From positions 806,001-870,000 of the forward strand of contig NZ_CM003769.1 of NCBI RefSeq assembly GCF_001547525.1: a DNA stretch of 64,000 bases, written 5' to 3'. The position numbers and the translations under genes are program-made. Below the pieces are notes generated by a model that had not been told where the DNA came from, did not search any database, and saw nothing but the letters and a program-made list of their open reading frames with translations. This DNA is from Burkholderia anthina (GTDB lineage Bacteria > Pseudomonadota > Gammaproteobacteria > Burkholderiales > Burkholderiaceae). Positions 9,269 through 17,016 of the stretch are shown piece after piece; the stretch's first letter is position 1, and every line of letters begins with the position of its first letter.

Positions 9269-9595
9269 ATGCCGGAACAGGTTTCTCCCGCGATGACCGA
9301 TGCGGTCACGCAAGCCAACGTGAAGGTGGTGGGCGAAGCGCCCGCCGTGGCGTTGGGCACGCTCATGCAGTCGAACAGCCATGCGTCCGCGATCCTGCTT
9401 CACAACGCGGTGCAGATGCAGGCGAACCAGGCGATGTCCAACCTTGCCGCCACGACCGTCGGCGTCATGCAGCTCTATGCCGGGTCGCCGGCGGCGGCGG
9501 CGGCCGGCGCGGCGCGCTCGGCGAACGACAGCTTCGTATCGCAACTCGCCGCCGTCGCGCAGTTGATGAACGCCCTCGGTCACGGGCGCGGCTGA
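9269..9595 (+). CDS. RebB-family R-body protein 3
   Basis: A 108-residue RebB-family member, clearly related to but more diverged than the first two: AMTDAVTQANVKVVGEAPAV, then LGTLMQSNSHASAILLHNAVQMQANQ, TTVGVMQLYAG, then an Ala-rich linker and a hydrophobic-polar tail ending GHGRG. It lacks the N-terminal cysteines. The ribosome site is AGGAG, 10 bases ahead. It is separated from the second RebB gene by 196 bases holding the strong hairpin, so its expression can be set separately. It converges on the Crp-type regulator. Confidence 0.9.
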   Translation: MPEQVSPAMTDAVTQANVKVVGEAPAVALGTLMQSNSHASAILLHNAVQMQANQAMSNLAATTVGVMQLYAGSPAAAAAGAARSANDSFVSQLAAVAQLMNALGHGRG

Positions 9596-9673
9596 CCTTC
9601 ACCGCGCGCCGCATGACCCGGCGCGCATCCGTCCGCCCGGCGGCGCTGCGCGACGCACGCGCTTGCCGCGCTA

Positions 9674-10348
9674 TCAATTGGCGTCGACGATGGTCCGGAG
9701 CTGCTCCGGTTTCTGAATCGTCACGCCGTGTTCGTGTAGCCGGATCAGGCCGTCGCGCTGCATCTTCCGCAGGCTGCTGTTCAGTCGCGGCCGGCTGACG
9801 TTGAGCATCGCGGCGAGGATGCTCTGGTTCTCCGGCAGCGGCACCTCGAGATCGTTCCCTTGCATGCGGTTCAGCAGATGGCGCGCGAGCCGTGCTTCGA
9901 CCCGGTACAGGCATGCCGACTCGACGAAGTCGCTCAACTGGTGAATGTGCCGGCACAGCTGCTCATGGATGCGCCCCATGAATTCCGCATTCGCCAGCAG
10001 CGGCGCGAAGTACTGGCGATACAGCAGCGAAATGCGGCAGTCGGCGCTCAACTGGGCGGTGAAACTGCGCCGGTGCGCGCGAATCAGCGTGTTTTCGCCG
10101 ATGAGTTCGCCGGGCATCGAGTGGCCGAGAATGATCTCGCGCCCGCCGGGTTCGTGCAGTGTCTTGTAGACGCGGCCGCTGTGCACGAACGCGACGAAAT
10201 CCCCCGGATCGCCCTTGAAGAACAACAGGCGATTGCCGTGTTCGGGCCAGGGCGTCACGTGCCGCTCGATGTGGGCGATCAGGCTTTCCGGGAGGCCGGC
10301 GAGTATTGGTATATTGCGCAGCGTTTGAGCGTTAGCAAGGGCAGGCAT
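9674..10348 (-). CDS. Crp/Fnr-type transcriptional regulator of the reb locus
   Basis: A 224-residue regulator with an N-terminal cyclic-nucleotide-binding-type beta barrel (RLLFFKGDPGDFVAFVHSGRVYK, with GELIGE near residue 95) and a C-terminal winged helix (about 165-205; ILAAMLNVSRPRLNSSLRKMQ is the recognition region). It has no Cys cluster of the Fnr oxygen-sensing kind. It is divergent from the sigma factor and convergent with the third RebB gene. Crp-type regulators and a small sigma factor are recurrent companions of reb genes, so I infer that it controls R-body production, perhaps in late growth. The start before PALANAQTLRNIP was chosen because upstream codons do not extend the domain. 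Confidence 0.85.
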   Translation of the reverse strand: MPALANAQTLRNIPILAGLPESLIAHIERHVTPWPEHGNRLLFFKGDPGDFVAFVHSGRVYKTLHEPGGREIILGHSMPGELIGENTLIRAHRRSFTAQLSADCRISLLYRQYFAPLLANAEFMGRIHEQLCRHIHQLSDFVESACLYRVEARLARHLLNRMQGNDLEVPLPENQSILAAMLNVSRPRLNSSLRKMQRDGLIRLHEHGVTIQKPEQLRTIVDAN

Positions 10349-10423
10349 GGTTTCCGCGCGAGGTTGTTTGACGATGCGGCCACCTAGCGAAAAACGCTGC
10401 CTCTGGCATTGCGTGAAAAATGA

Positions 10424-10451
10424 ATAATGAAAGTATTGAAATAATCGGCAA
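10424..10451 (-). promoter_or_regulatory. Candidate sigma-70 promoter of the Crp-type regulator
   Basis: On the minus strand TTGCCG and CATTAT lie 16 bases apart (4 of 6 matches each to the -35 and -10 consensus), about 75 bases before the regulator's start and in an AT-rich stretch. Prediction only. Confidence 0.3.
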
Positions 10452-10686
10452 GCAGTCCGGACAGGGCGGCGCTCCGGCGGCAAGCGCGCTTGATCGACCG
10501 ACACGGGAAGCAGCATGCCGACGCACGGACGCATCGCGGCGGTAGTCGTTCTTGTTCATCGCAATGCCGTTATTCAGTCAGGTCCGGCGGAGCACCTGAA
10601 ACGACGGATCGGGCCATGCCGGCTAATTAAAATTTCCGTTCATAATAATCAAGATAATTTACTGCGCCCGATTATCGTTATATCGG

Positions 10687-10702
10687 TGTTACGCGGGTAA
10701 CA
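10687..10702. promoter_or_regulatory. Palindrome ahead of the reb sigma factor
   Basis: TGTTAC and GTAACA flank GCGG, forming a 16-base near-perfect dyad 58 bases before the sigma-factor start. Its size and place suit a dimeric repressor or the divergent Crp-type protein. The binding protein is unknown. Confidence 0.4.
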
Positions 10703-10760
10703 GCGCCATTCCCGGCGTCGAATCGATTCTGTGTTTTCCATAAAAAAAGGAAGACACGGG

Positions 10761-11318
10761 ATGACAACCTCGAACCAGCACGCTGCCTCGGCGCCCGAGT
10801 CTCCGGCGCAGCAGCTCGACCGCGCATGGCGGGAAATGCAGGGGAAATTACGGCGCCGTGCGCGCCTGTTGTGCAAGGGTGATATTCACCGCGCCGACGA
10901 ACTGCTTTCCGATACCGCGCTCAAGGTCCACATTTACCTGCAGCGCTCGCCCGAGCGCGTGCGGAACCTGACGGGCTTTCTCTTTCTGGCGCTGAATCAC
11001 GCGTTCCTCGATGGCGCGCGCCGCCGTGTGCGCGAAAGCGGCATGCTCGAATTCGACTCGGGCTGGGACGACGATCACGCGGTCGAGCTCGCCGGCCACG
11101 CGCCGTCGGTGGAGCAGCAACTGCTGCTGCGGCAACAGCTGCTGCGTCTCGAACAGGCGCTGTCGATGCTTTCCCCGCAGCAGCAGATGCTGTTCACGCT
11201 GAAGTTCGAGGAGGACCGGCCCTATCTGCACATCGCCGCGACGCTCGGGATCAACGAGCCGCTCGCCAGAAAGCGCGTCGAGCTGCTGCGCAAGAAGTTG
11301 CGCGAGGAACTCGCGTGA
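10761..11318 (+). CDS. Small sigma-70 family (ECF-like) factor of the reb locus
   Basis: A 185-residue two-domain sigma factor. Region 2 lies at about residues 35-95 (GDIHRADELLSDTALKVHIY, then LTGFLFLALNHAFLDGARRR) and region 4 at about 125-180 (MLSPQQQMLFTLKFEEDRPY, with the helix-turn-helix HIAATLGINEPLARKRVE). There is no sigma 1.1 or region 3. The start was set at the ATG with AGGAAG 7 bases upstream rather than the earlier ATG at 10731. It lies between reb genes and is divergent from the Crp-type regulator; I infer it directs RNA polymerase to reb promoters. No anti-sigma gene is adjacent. Confidence 0.85.
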   Translation: MTTSNQHAASAPESPAQQLDRAWREMQGKLRRRARLLCKGDIHRADELLSDTALKVHIYLQRSPERVRNLTGFLFLALNHAFLDGARRRVRESGMLEFDSGWDDDHAVELAGHAPSVEQQLLLRQQLLRLEQALSMLSPQQQMLFTLKFEEDRPYLHIAATLGINEPLARKRVELLRKKLREELA

Positions 11319-11432
11319 GCGCGTTCACGAATGCCGGCACGCAGCGTTCCTAACGGCATGCGCGGCGTCGATGGCCTGCCGGCCCGCCCGTTCCTTCAAC
11401 CGCATGCCGGAGCCGAGATCCGAGGAGGCCTC

Positions 11433-11726
11433 GTGGCAGACACAGTCAATGAGCAGATTACCGACGCGGTGACGCAGACCAACGTCAACGTCGTGGCGGG
11501 ATCGCCGGCCCAGGCGCTGGGCATGCTTTACCAGATGTTCAGCCAGGCCGTCGGCATCTCGGCGCAGAACATGACGCAGCAGCAGGCCGCGCTGAACCAG
11601 ATTTCGAACGCCGTGGTGTCGAAGGCCGTGGCCATGATCCTGTCCGTCGAAGCGTCGCCGAAGCCGGCCTCGGGCGGCGCGTCGCAGCCGGAGGCGGGCG
11701 CGCCGAAGACGGGTTCCACGCATTAG
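11433..11726 (+). CDS. RebB-family R-body protein 4
   Basis: A 97-residue RebB-family protein, starting at a GTG with a strong GAGGAGG ribosome site 6 bases away (an ATG at 11331 would add 34 unrelated residues). The core NEQITDAVTQTNVNVVAGSPA and ALGMLYQMFSQAVGISAQNM fits RebB, with a shortened helix and a Pro/Gly/Ser tail instead of the usual hydrophobic end. It begins 115 bases after the sigma factor and is the most diverged paralogue, so it may be an assembly or capping subunit rather than the bulk ribbon protein; that last point is inference. Confidence 0.88.
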   Translation: MADTVNEQITDAVTQTNVNVVAGSPAQALGMLYQMFSQAVGISAQNMTQQQAALNQISNAVVSKAVAMILSVEASPKPASGGASQPEAGAPKTGSTH

Positions 11727-11755
11727 TACGCGATGACTCTCGGGATACCTGAATC

Positions 11756-12367
11756 ATGAACATGAAAGGTCTTTTGGGCGGACGCGGCGACGGCGCGACG
11801 CCGGCGCCGGACGATGGCGCGGCCGCCGCGGCCGAAGCAACGACGGCGGCCGATGTCGCATCGCAAGCCACGGCTTCGACAGCCGGCACGCGCACGTGGC
11901 CGGTCAACCGGCAGCGCAGGTTCACCGACGCGCTGAAGGCGCCGGACCAGATCGCGGGGGCCACCGGGGCCGCCTCGTCGGCGCTGCAGACCGTGCAGGC
12001 GATCAACGCGGAGGCGGCGTCCTACGCGACGACGCAGATCGCCGTCGGACCGAACATGATGATCACGCAGGCGGGCGGCATGGTCGCGCAGGCGGCGGCC
12101 AACTACTTCGAGGCGACGACGTCGCTGGCGATCGCGGGCAAGAGCGTGTTGATGAAGGACCTGGCGCAGAAGACCATCGACGAGGACGTGAAAGGCATGG
12201 CGATGGATGCGGTGGGCCTGCTGTTGACGGACTTGTTCGTCGCGACCGCGGCGATCGTCGCCGGCGCCGCGGAGGCGATCGAAGGAGAAGCCGCGAGCGT
12301 CGCGCTCGACAAGATCGACGAGAGCCTGCAGAGGTATCAGGCGCTGCTGGACAAGAAGGGCACGTAG
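11756..12367 (+). CDS. Ala-rich helical protein of the reb locus (203 aa), unrecognised
   Basis: A 203-residue product 29 bases after the fourth RebB gene, so very probably cotranscribed. Residues 1-50 are Gly/Ala/Asp-rich and disordered. From about 60 on it is a series of Ala-rich amphipathic helices (ALQTVQAINAEAASYATTQ; QAGGMVAQAAANYFEATTSL), then a more hydrophobic helix near 155-175 (AVGLLLTDLFVATAAIVAGA). The spacing of the Gln/Ala/Ser helix loosely recalls RebB, but I cannot align it convincingly. Candidate R-body minor component or assembly factor. Confidence 0.7.
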   Translation: MNMKGLLGGRGDGATPAPDDGAAAAAEATTAADVASQATASTAGTRTWPVNRQRRFTDALKAPDQIAGATGAASSALQTVQAINAEAASYATTQIAVGPNMMITQAGGMVAQAAANYFEATTSLAIAGKSVLMKDLAQKTIDEDVKGMAMDAVGLLLTDLFVATAAIVAGAAEAIEGEAASVALDKIDESLQRYQALLDKKGT

Positions 12368-12571
12368 GGCGCGCCAGCGGCGCATGACGATGCCATCGCA
12401 GGCCGCGCCCAGCACGCCGACGACGGTGCGGCGTGCTCGACCGGCATCGATCGACACGACCCGCCGGGCCGTCGGGCCGGACGGGATGTGAGCGGCAGGC
12501 GCGACGCGCGTTCTTCGTCGAACACGTCGCGGCCTGCTACCGGCAGTGTTGTCCAGTCATGTGAGGAACCC

Positions 12572-13018
12572 ATGTCCTACATCATTCAGAACGTAAACGG
12601 TCCCGCGCCGCTGGGGGTTGGCGAGCGCAAATGGGGAGATGCGACGGAAATCGATTTCGGCGCGATGACGAGCTGCATCGCGCTCGTCGAGCAAACGCCG
12701 GGTCAACCGACGTTGGTGCGCGGCATTCATCTGTCGATCGTGAGCCCCGACGGCACGAATGTCTACGATCCGGCGGCGGACGTTGCCGGACAGGTCGAGA
12801 CGATCATGCAGCAGCAGGGCAACATGCGCGCGTGCCTCGGGCGCATCGATCTCTGGCAGGCCAGCACGTCGCAAGAGCTGCAGGATTTCTTCGTCGCGTT
12901 GATGATGAGTCTCGACATGACCGAATGGGTGCAGGTGCCGGACGGCAACCTGCGGGTGCGGCTCCACGGCGGCGTGATGCAGTATCAGCACGGCACTGGC
13001 GCATGGACCAACGTGTAG
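12572..13018 (+). CDS. Unrecognised 148-aa protein at the end of the reb locus
   Basis: The ATG has GAGGAA 6 bases upstream, and the product (SYIIQNVNGPAPLGVGERKW onward) is a compact, acidic, non-membrane protein with a mixed alpha/beta look. A central stretch LVRGIHLSIVSPDGTNVYDP is followed by a helical LWQASTSQELQDFFVALMM segment. I know no family for it. It is the last gene before a strong terminator hairpin and lies 204 bases after the preceding Ala-rich protein, on the same strand, so it likely belongs to the R-body locus. Confidence 0.65.
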   Translation: MSYIIQNVNGPAPLGVGERKWGDATEIDFGAMTSCIALVEQTPGQPTLVRGIHLSIVSPDGTNVYDPAADVAGQVETIMQQQGNMRACLGRIDLWQASTSQELQDFFVALMMSLDMTEWVQVPDGNLRVRLHGGVMQYQHGTGAWTNV

Positions 13019-13037
13019 CCGAAACGATCGGCTGAAG

Positions 13038-13066
13038 CCGGCGCCCGCCATGCACGTGGGCGCCGG
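13038..13066 (+). terminator. Terminator hairpin of the reb locus
   Basis: The arms CCGGCGCCC and GGGCGCCGG (9 bp, perfect) with an 11-base loop lie 20 bases after the last stop codon. No T-run. It separates the R-body locus from the monooxygenase operon. Confidence 0.5.
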
Positions 13067-13259
13067 TGCAGTGTCGTTCGACGGTATCGGCGCTGCGCGC
13101 CGGTACGGCCGGCCGTCCAGGCCGTCCCCAGCTTTTTTCTCGTCAACACCAACAAAAATCATCATTTCGCCCCCGGCGGCGTGTCAGCAGAATGTCTCCA
13201 TTCCAGCTCACGCGACAGCACGCGCGTCGCACCGAGCCGCACTTCCGAAGGAGACAGCC

Positions 13260-14582
13260 GTGGCAGTCGAAACAACTTCAATCGATACGCTCGTCGTCGG
13301 CGCCGGGCAGGCCGGCATCGCGATGAGCGAGCATCTGGGCAAGCTGGGCGTGCCCCATCTCGTGCTGGAGCGCAGCCGCATCGCCGAGCGCTGGCGCACG
13401 GGGCGCTGGGATTCGCTGGTCGCGAACGGCCCCGCGTGGCACGATCGTTTCCCGGGGCTCGAATTCGACGGCCTCGCGCCCGATGCGTTCGCATCGAAAG
13501 ACCAGGTCGCCGACTACTTCGAAGCGTATGCGCGCAAATTCAACGCGCCGATCCGGACCGGCGTCGAAGTGAAGAGCGTCGTGCGCAACACCGGCAAGCC
13601 CGGCTTCGTCGTCGAGACATCCGACGGCACGATCGACGCGAATCGCGTGGTGGTCGCCACCGGCCCGTTCCAGCGCCCGGTGATTCCGCCGATCGCACCG
13701 GACGACGCGCGCGTCGTGCAGATCCATTCCGCCGACTATCGCAACCCGGGCCAGCTTCCGGAAGGCGCGGTGCTGGTGGTCGGTGCCGGCTCGTCGGGCG
13801 TGCAGATCGCCGACGAACTGCAGCGCGCGGGCCGGCAGGTCTATCTGTCGGTCGGGCCGCACGATCGCCCGCCGCGCGCATATCGCGGCCGCGACTTCTG
13901 CTGGTGGCTCGGCGTGCTCGGCGAATGGGACAAGGAAGTCGCGACCCCGGGCCGCGAACACGTGACGATCGCGGTGAGCGGCGCGCGCGGCGGCCACACG
14001 GTCGATTTCCGCGCGCTCGCGAATCAGGGCGTGACGCTGGTCGGGCTGACCAAGGCGTTCGACGGTGGCGTGGCCACTTTCGAACGCGATCTCGCGATCA
14101 ATCTCGCGCGTGGCGACGAGAACTACCTGTCACTGCTCGACGCGGCCGACGCCTACGTGGCCCGCAACGGCCTCGACCTGCCGGAAGAACCGGAAGCCCG
14201 CCGCATCCTGCCTGACCCGGCATGCGTCGCGCATCCGCTCCTCTCGCTCGATCTCGCCGCCGCCGGCGTCGCGTCGATCGTGTGGGCGACCGGCTATGCG
14301 GTCGACTACGGCTGGCTGAACGTCGACGCATTCGCGCCGAACGGCAAGCCGCAGCACCAGCGCGGCGTGTCGAAGGAGCCGGGCATCTATTTCCTTGGCT
14401 TGCCGTGGCTGTCGCGGCGCGGCTCCAGCTTCATCTGGGGCGTGTGGCACGACGCGAAGCACATCGCCGATCACATCGTCACGCAGCGCAAGTACCTCGC
14501 GTACCACGACGCGGCGCAGCACTGCGCGGCCGCGCACGCGGCACGGCCCGAAGCCCACGCGCTCGCCGAAGCGGCGAACTGA
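13260..14582 (+). CDS. Flavin-containing monooxygenase-like NAD(P)/FAD oxidoreductase
   Basis: A 440-residue flavoprotein with two Rossmann fingerprints: VVGAGQAGIAMSEHL at residues 12-26 for FAD and VVGAGSSGVQIADEL near 175 for NADPH. Between them, VVATGPFQRP and HSADYRNP match the FMO/CzcO-type motif region. It should use NADPH and oxygen to hydroxylate a nucleophilic or carbonyl substrate. The start is GTG with AAGGAG 10 bases upstream. It leads a run of RidA, DUF1028 and M20 deacetylase genes and shares the region with an NCS1 permease, so its substrate is probably a small nitrogen compound taken up by that permease (inference). Confidence 0.85.
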   Translation: MAVETTSIDTLVVGAGQAGIAMSEHLGKLGVPHLVLERSRIAERWRTGRWDSLVANGPAWHDRFPGLEFDGLAPDAFASKDQVADYFEAYARKFNAPIRTGVEVKSVVRNTGKPGFVVETSDGTIDANRVVVATGPFQRPVIPPIAPDDARVVQIHSADYRNPGQLPEGAVLVVGAGSSGVQIADELQRAGRQVYLSVGPHDRPPRAYRGRDFCWWLGVLGEWDKEVATPGREHVTIAVSGARGGHTVDFRALANQGVTLVGLTKAFDGGVATFERDLAINLARGDENYLSLLDAADAYVARNGLDLPEEPEARRILPDPACVAHPLLSLDLAAAGVASIVWATGYAVDYGWLNVDAFAPNGKPQHQRGVSKEPGIYFLGLPWLSRRGSSFIWGVWHDAKHIADHIVTQRKYLAYHDAAQHCAAAHAARPEAHALAEAAN

Positions 14583-14657
14583 CCTCCCGACCCATTCCGC
14601 CGCGCCGCGACCGCTTCCGGCGCGGCGGGCGATCATACCGACACTCGAAGGACTTCG

Positions 14658-15107
14658 ATGAGCCAGCCTACCCATACGCGTATCCGCATGTTCAACACGA
14701 AGGATACCTACCCGAACCAGACGCTCGACAACGACCTGTGCCAGGCGGTGCGCGCCGGCAACACCGTCTACGTGCGCGGCCAGGTCGGCACCGATTTCGG
14801 CGGCAACCTGATCGGCCTCGGCGATGCACGCGCGCAGGCGGAGCAGGCGATGAAGAACGTCAAGCAGTTGCTCGAGGAAGCCGGCAGCGACCTCGCGCAC
14901 ATCGTGAAGACGACGACCTACCTGATCGACCCGCGTTATCGCGAACCCGTGTACCAGGAAGTCGGCAAGTGGCTGAAGGGCGTCTATCCGATCTCGACGG
15001 GGCTCGTCGTCTCGGCGCTCGGCCAGCCGCAATGGCTGATGGAGATCGACGTGATTGCGGTGATTCCCGACAACGGGCAGCCGAACCGCGCACAGGAGGC
15101 GACATGA
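14658..15107 (+). CDS. RidA-family (YjgF/UK114) imine deaminase-like protein
   Basis: A 149-residue RidA-superfamily protein. RidA proteins hydrolyse reactive enamine/imine intermediates. Visible signs are GNTVYVRGQVGTDFGGN, the ARAQAEQAMKNVKQLLEEAG helix, the KTTTYLIDPRYR segment that includes the conserved Arg, and the late WLMEIDVIAVIP strand. It is longer than core RidA (about 130) by an N-terminal extension and is likely one of the Rid2-7 type paralogues. It overlaps the DUF1028 gene by 4 bases (ATGA). In this operon it may clear an imine made by the monooxygenase. Confidence 0.9.
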   Translation: MSQPTHTRIRMFNTKDTYPNQTLDNDLCQAVRAGNTVYVRGQVGTDFGGNLIGLGDARAQAEQAMKNVKQLLEEAGSDLAHIVKTTTYLIDPRYREPVYQEVGKWLKGVYPISTGLVVSALGQPQWLMEIDVIAVIPDNGQPNRAQEAT

Positions 15108-15781
15108 CTTTCTCCATCGTCGGGCGTTGCCCGGAGACGGGCCAGCTCGGTATCGCGATCAGCTCGTCGAGCATCGCGGTGGGCGCACGCTGCCCGTGGG
15201 TGCGCGCGGGCGTCGGCGCGGTCGCGACGCAGAACGTCACGCTGCCGGCCCTTGGGCCGCAGACGCTGGACCTGATCGAGCACGAGCAGCTCGCGCCCGC
15301 CGCCGCGCTCGACCGCGCGCTGAGCGCGAACGGCTGGAGCCAGTACCGGCAGGTCACGGTGATCGACGGGCAGGGGCAAACGGCGTGTTTCACCGGCAAG
15401 GAAGCGCTCGGCACGCACCACGCGGTGCGCGGCGAGCAATGCGTGGCGGCCGGCAACCTGCTGGCTTCGCCGGACGTGATCGGCGCGATGGTGCGCGCGT
15501 TCGAGCAGGCGTCCGGCTTGCTCGCCGATCGTCTGCTGGCCGCGATGCACGCGGCGATGGTAGCCGGCGGCGAGGCGGGGCCCGTGCATTCGGCCGCGTT
15601 GAAGGTGGCCGGCGACGTGGTCTGGCCGATCGTCGACCTGCGCGTCGACTGGGCCGATACCGACCCGATCGGGCAGCTCGATGCGCTGTGGCGTGCGTAT
15701 CGGCCGCAGATGCAGGACTACCAGACGCGCGCGCTGGACCCGACCGCCGCGCCGAGCTACGGAGTGCCGGGCGATGAATGA
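15104..15781 (+). CDS. DUF1028 Ntn-hydrolase-like protein
   Basis: A 225-residue protein of the DUF1028 family, which has the N-terminal nucleophile hydrolase fold. The N terminus TFSIVGRCPETGQLGIAIS and GARCPWVRAGVGAVATQN are typical. Later QVTVIDGQGQTACFTGKEA and the helix around DVIGAMVRAFEQASGLLADR complete the fold. It overlaps the RidA stop and the next gene's start, so the three are translationally coupled. The family's biochemistry is not settled; RidA and amidohydrolase neighbours suggest an amide or cyclic-amidine hydrolysis step. Confidence 0.88.
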   Translation: MTFSIVGRCPETGQLGIAISSSSIAVGARCPWVRAGVGAVATQNVTLPALGPQTLDLIEHEQLAPAAALDRALSANGWSQYRQVTVIDGQGQTACFTGKEALGTHHAVRGEQCVAAGNLLASPDVIGAMVRAFEQASGLLADRLLAAMHAAMVAGGEAGPVHSAALKVAGDVVWPIVDLRVDWADTDPIGQLDALWRAYRPQMQDYQTRALDPTAAPSYGVPGDE

Positions 15782-16937
15782 CACGTCGAGCCGCGCGTTG
15801 CTCGAACGGCTGATCGCGTTCGCGACGGTCAGCCGCGATTCGAACCTCGGGATGATCGGCTTCATCCGCGACTATCTCGCGGGCTTTGGCGTGGCGAGCG
15901 AGCTGTTCCACAACGCGGACCGCACAAAGGCGAGCCTGTACGCGACGATCGGCCCGTACGTGCGCGGCGGCGTGGCGCTGTCAGGCCATACCGACGTCGT
16001 GCCGGTCGACGGGCAGGCGTGGACGGTCGAGCCGTTCCGGCTGACCGAGCGCGACGGCCGCCTGTACGGCCGCGGCACGGCCGACATGAAGGGTTTCATC
16101 GCGTCGGTGCTCGCGGCCGTGCCGGCGTTCGTCGCGCGGCCGTTGCGCGAACCGGTGCATCTCGCGTTCTCGTACGACGAGGAAATCGGTTGCGTCGGCG
16201 TGCGGCCGATGCTCGCCGAGTTGGCCAAGCGTGCGCACCGCCCGCGCGTATGCGTGATCGGCGAGCCGACCGAGCTCAAGCCGGTGCTCGGCCACAAAGG
16301 CAAGCTCGCGATGCGGTGCCACGTGAAGGGCGCGGCGTGCCACTCGGCGTATGCGCCGCTCGGTGTCAACGCAATCGACTACGCGGCGAAGCTGATCGGC
16401 CGGCTCGGCGAGATCGGCGCGGCGCTCGCGCGGCCCGACCGGCACGACAGCCGTTTCGATCCGCCGTTCTCGACTGTGCAGACGGGGCTGATCAAGGGCG
16501 GCCGCGCGCTGAACATCGTGCCGGCCGAATGCGAATTCGATTTCGAGGTGCGGGCGCTGCCCGATTTCGATGCGCACGACGTGCCGAGAACGCTGCAGGA
16601 CTATGCGGAATCCGAACTGTTGCCGAAGATGCGCGCGGTGCAGCCCGATACCGACATCCGGCTGCAGCCGCTCGGTGCGTATCCGGGGCTGGCGACCGCG
16701 CCGGACAGCGATGCCGCGCGCCTGCTCGCGACGTTGAGTGGGTCCGACGCGTTCGGCACGGTGGCGTTCGGCACCGAGGGCGGCCTGTTCGGGCAGGCCG
16801 GCATCCCGACCGTCGTGTGCGGGCCCGGCAGCATGGATCAGGGGCACAAGCCCGACGAGTTCGTCACGCTCGAACAACTGCACGGATGCGACGCGATGAT
16901 GGCGCGCCTCGCCGCATATCTCGCTTGCGCCGGCTGA
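15774..16937 (+). CDS. Acetylornithine deacetylase-type M20 amidohydrolase
   Basis: A 387-residue M20 metallohydrolase of the ArgE/DapE group. Metal ligands are visible: SGHTDVVPVDG near residue 65, YGRGTADMKGF near 95, the catalytic DEEIGCVG near 132, and GEPTELKPV near 160. The dimerisation domain and the late GTEGGLFGQAGIPTVVCGPG and QGHKPDEF segments are intact. It overlaps the DUF1028 gene by 8 bases. Being outside any arginine operon and tied to RidA and DUF1028, it probably removes an acyl or carbamoyl group in a catabolic route rather than making ornithine (inference). Confidence 0.88.
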   Translation: MNDTSSRALLERLIAFATVSRDSNLGMIGFIRDYLAGFGVASELFHNADRTKASLYATIGPYVRGGVALSGHTDVVPVDGQAWTVEPFRLTERDGRLYGRGTADMKGFIASVLAAVPAFVARPLREPVHLAFSYDEEIGCVGVRPMLAELAKRAHRPRVCVIGEPTELKPVLGHKGKLAMRCHVKGAACHSAYAPLGVNAIDYAAKLIGRLGEIGAALARPDRHDSRFDPPFSTVQTGLIKGGRALNIVPAECEFDFEVRALPDFDAHDVPRTLQDYAESELLPKMRAVQPDTDIRLQPLGAYPGLATAPDSDAARLLATLSGSDAFGTVAFGTEGGLFGQAGIPTVVCGPGSMDQGHKPDEFVTLEQLHGCDAMMARLAAYLACAG

Positions 16938-17016
16938 ACCGGCGGCCGACACGCACGCATCGCATCGTGCGGCGCGTGCGTGTGCTTGTTCCCGTTCCTG
17001 TTTGCGATCGCGGCGC

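Larger units (their letters stand above)
10349..10760. other. AT-rich divergent control region of the R-body regulators
   Basis: 412 bases between the Crp-type regulator and the sigma factor, with no gene. The stretch 10620-10690 is strikingly AT-rich for this genome. It holds a GATAAT/ATTATC inverted pair (10653-10658 and 10671-10676) and a TGTTAC/GTAACA palindrome (10687-10702), plausible operators. A promoter for the regulator is listed separately. Confidence 0.6.

Noticed and set aside
6928..13066. Reading the reb locus as a prophage remnant
   Set aside because: No integrase, structural, lysis or attachment-site features, and the repeated RebB core explains the cluster better.
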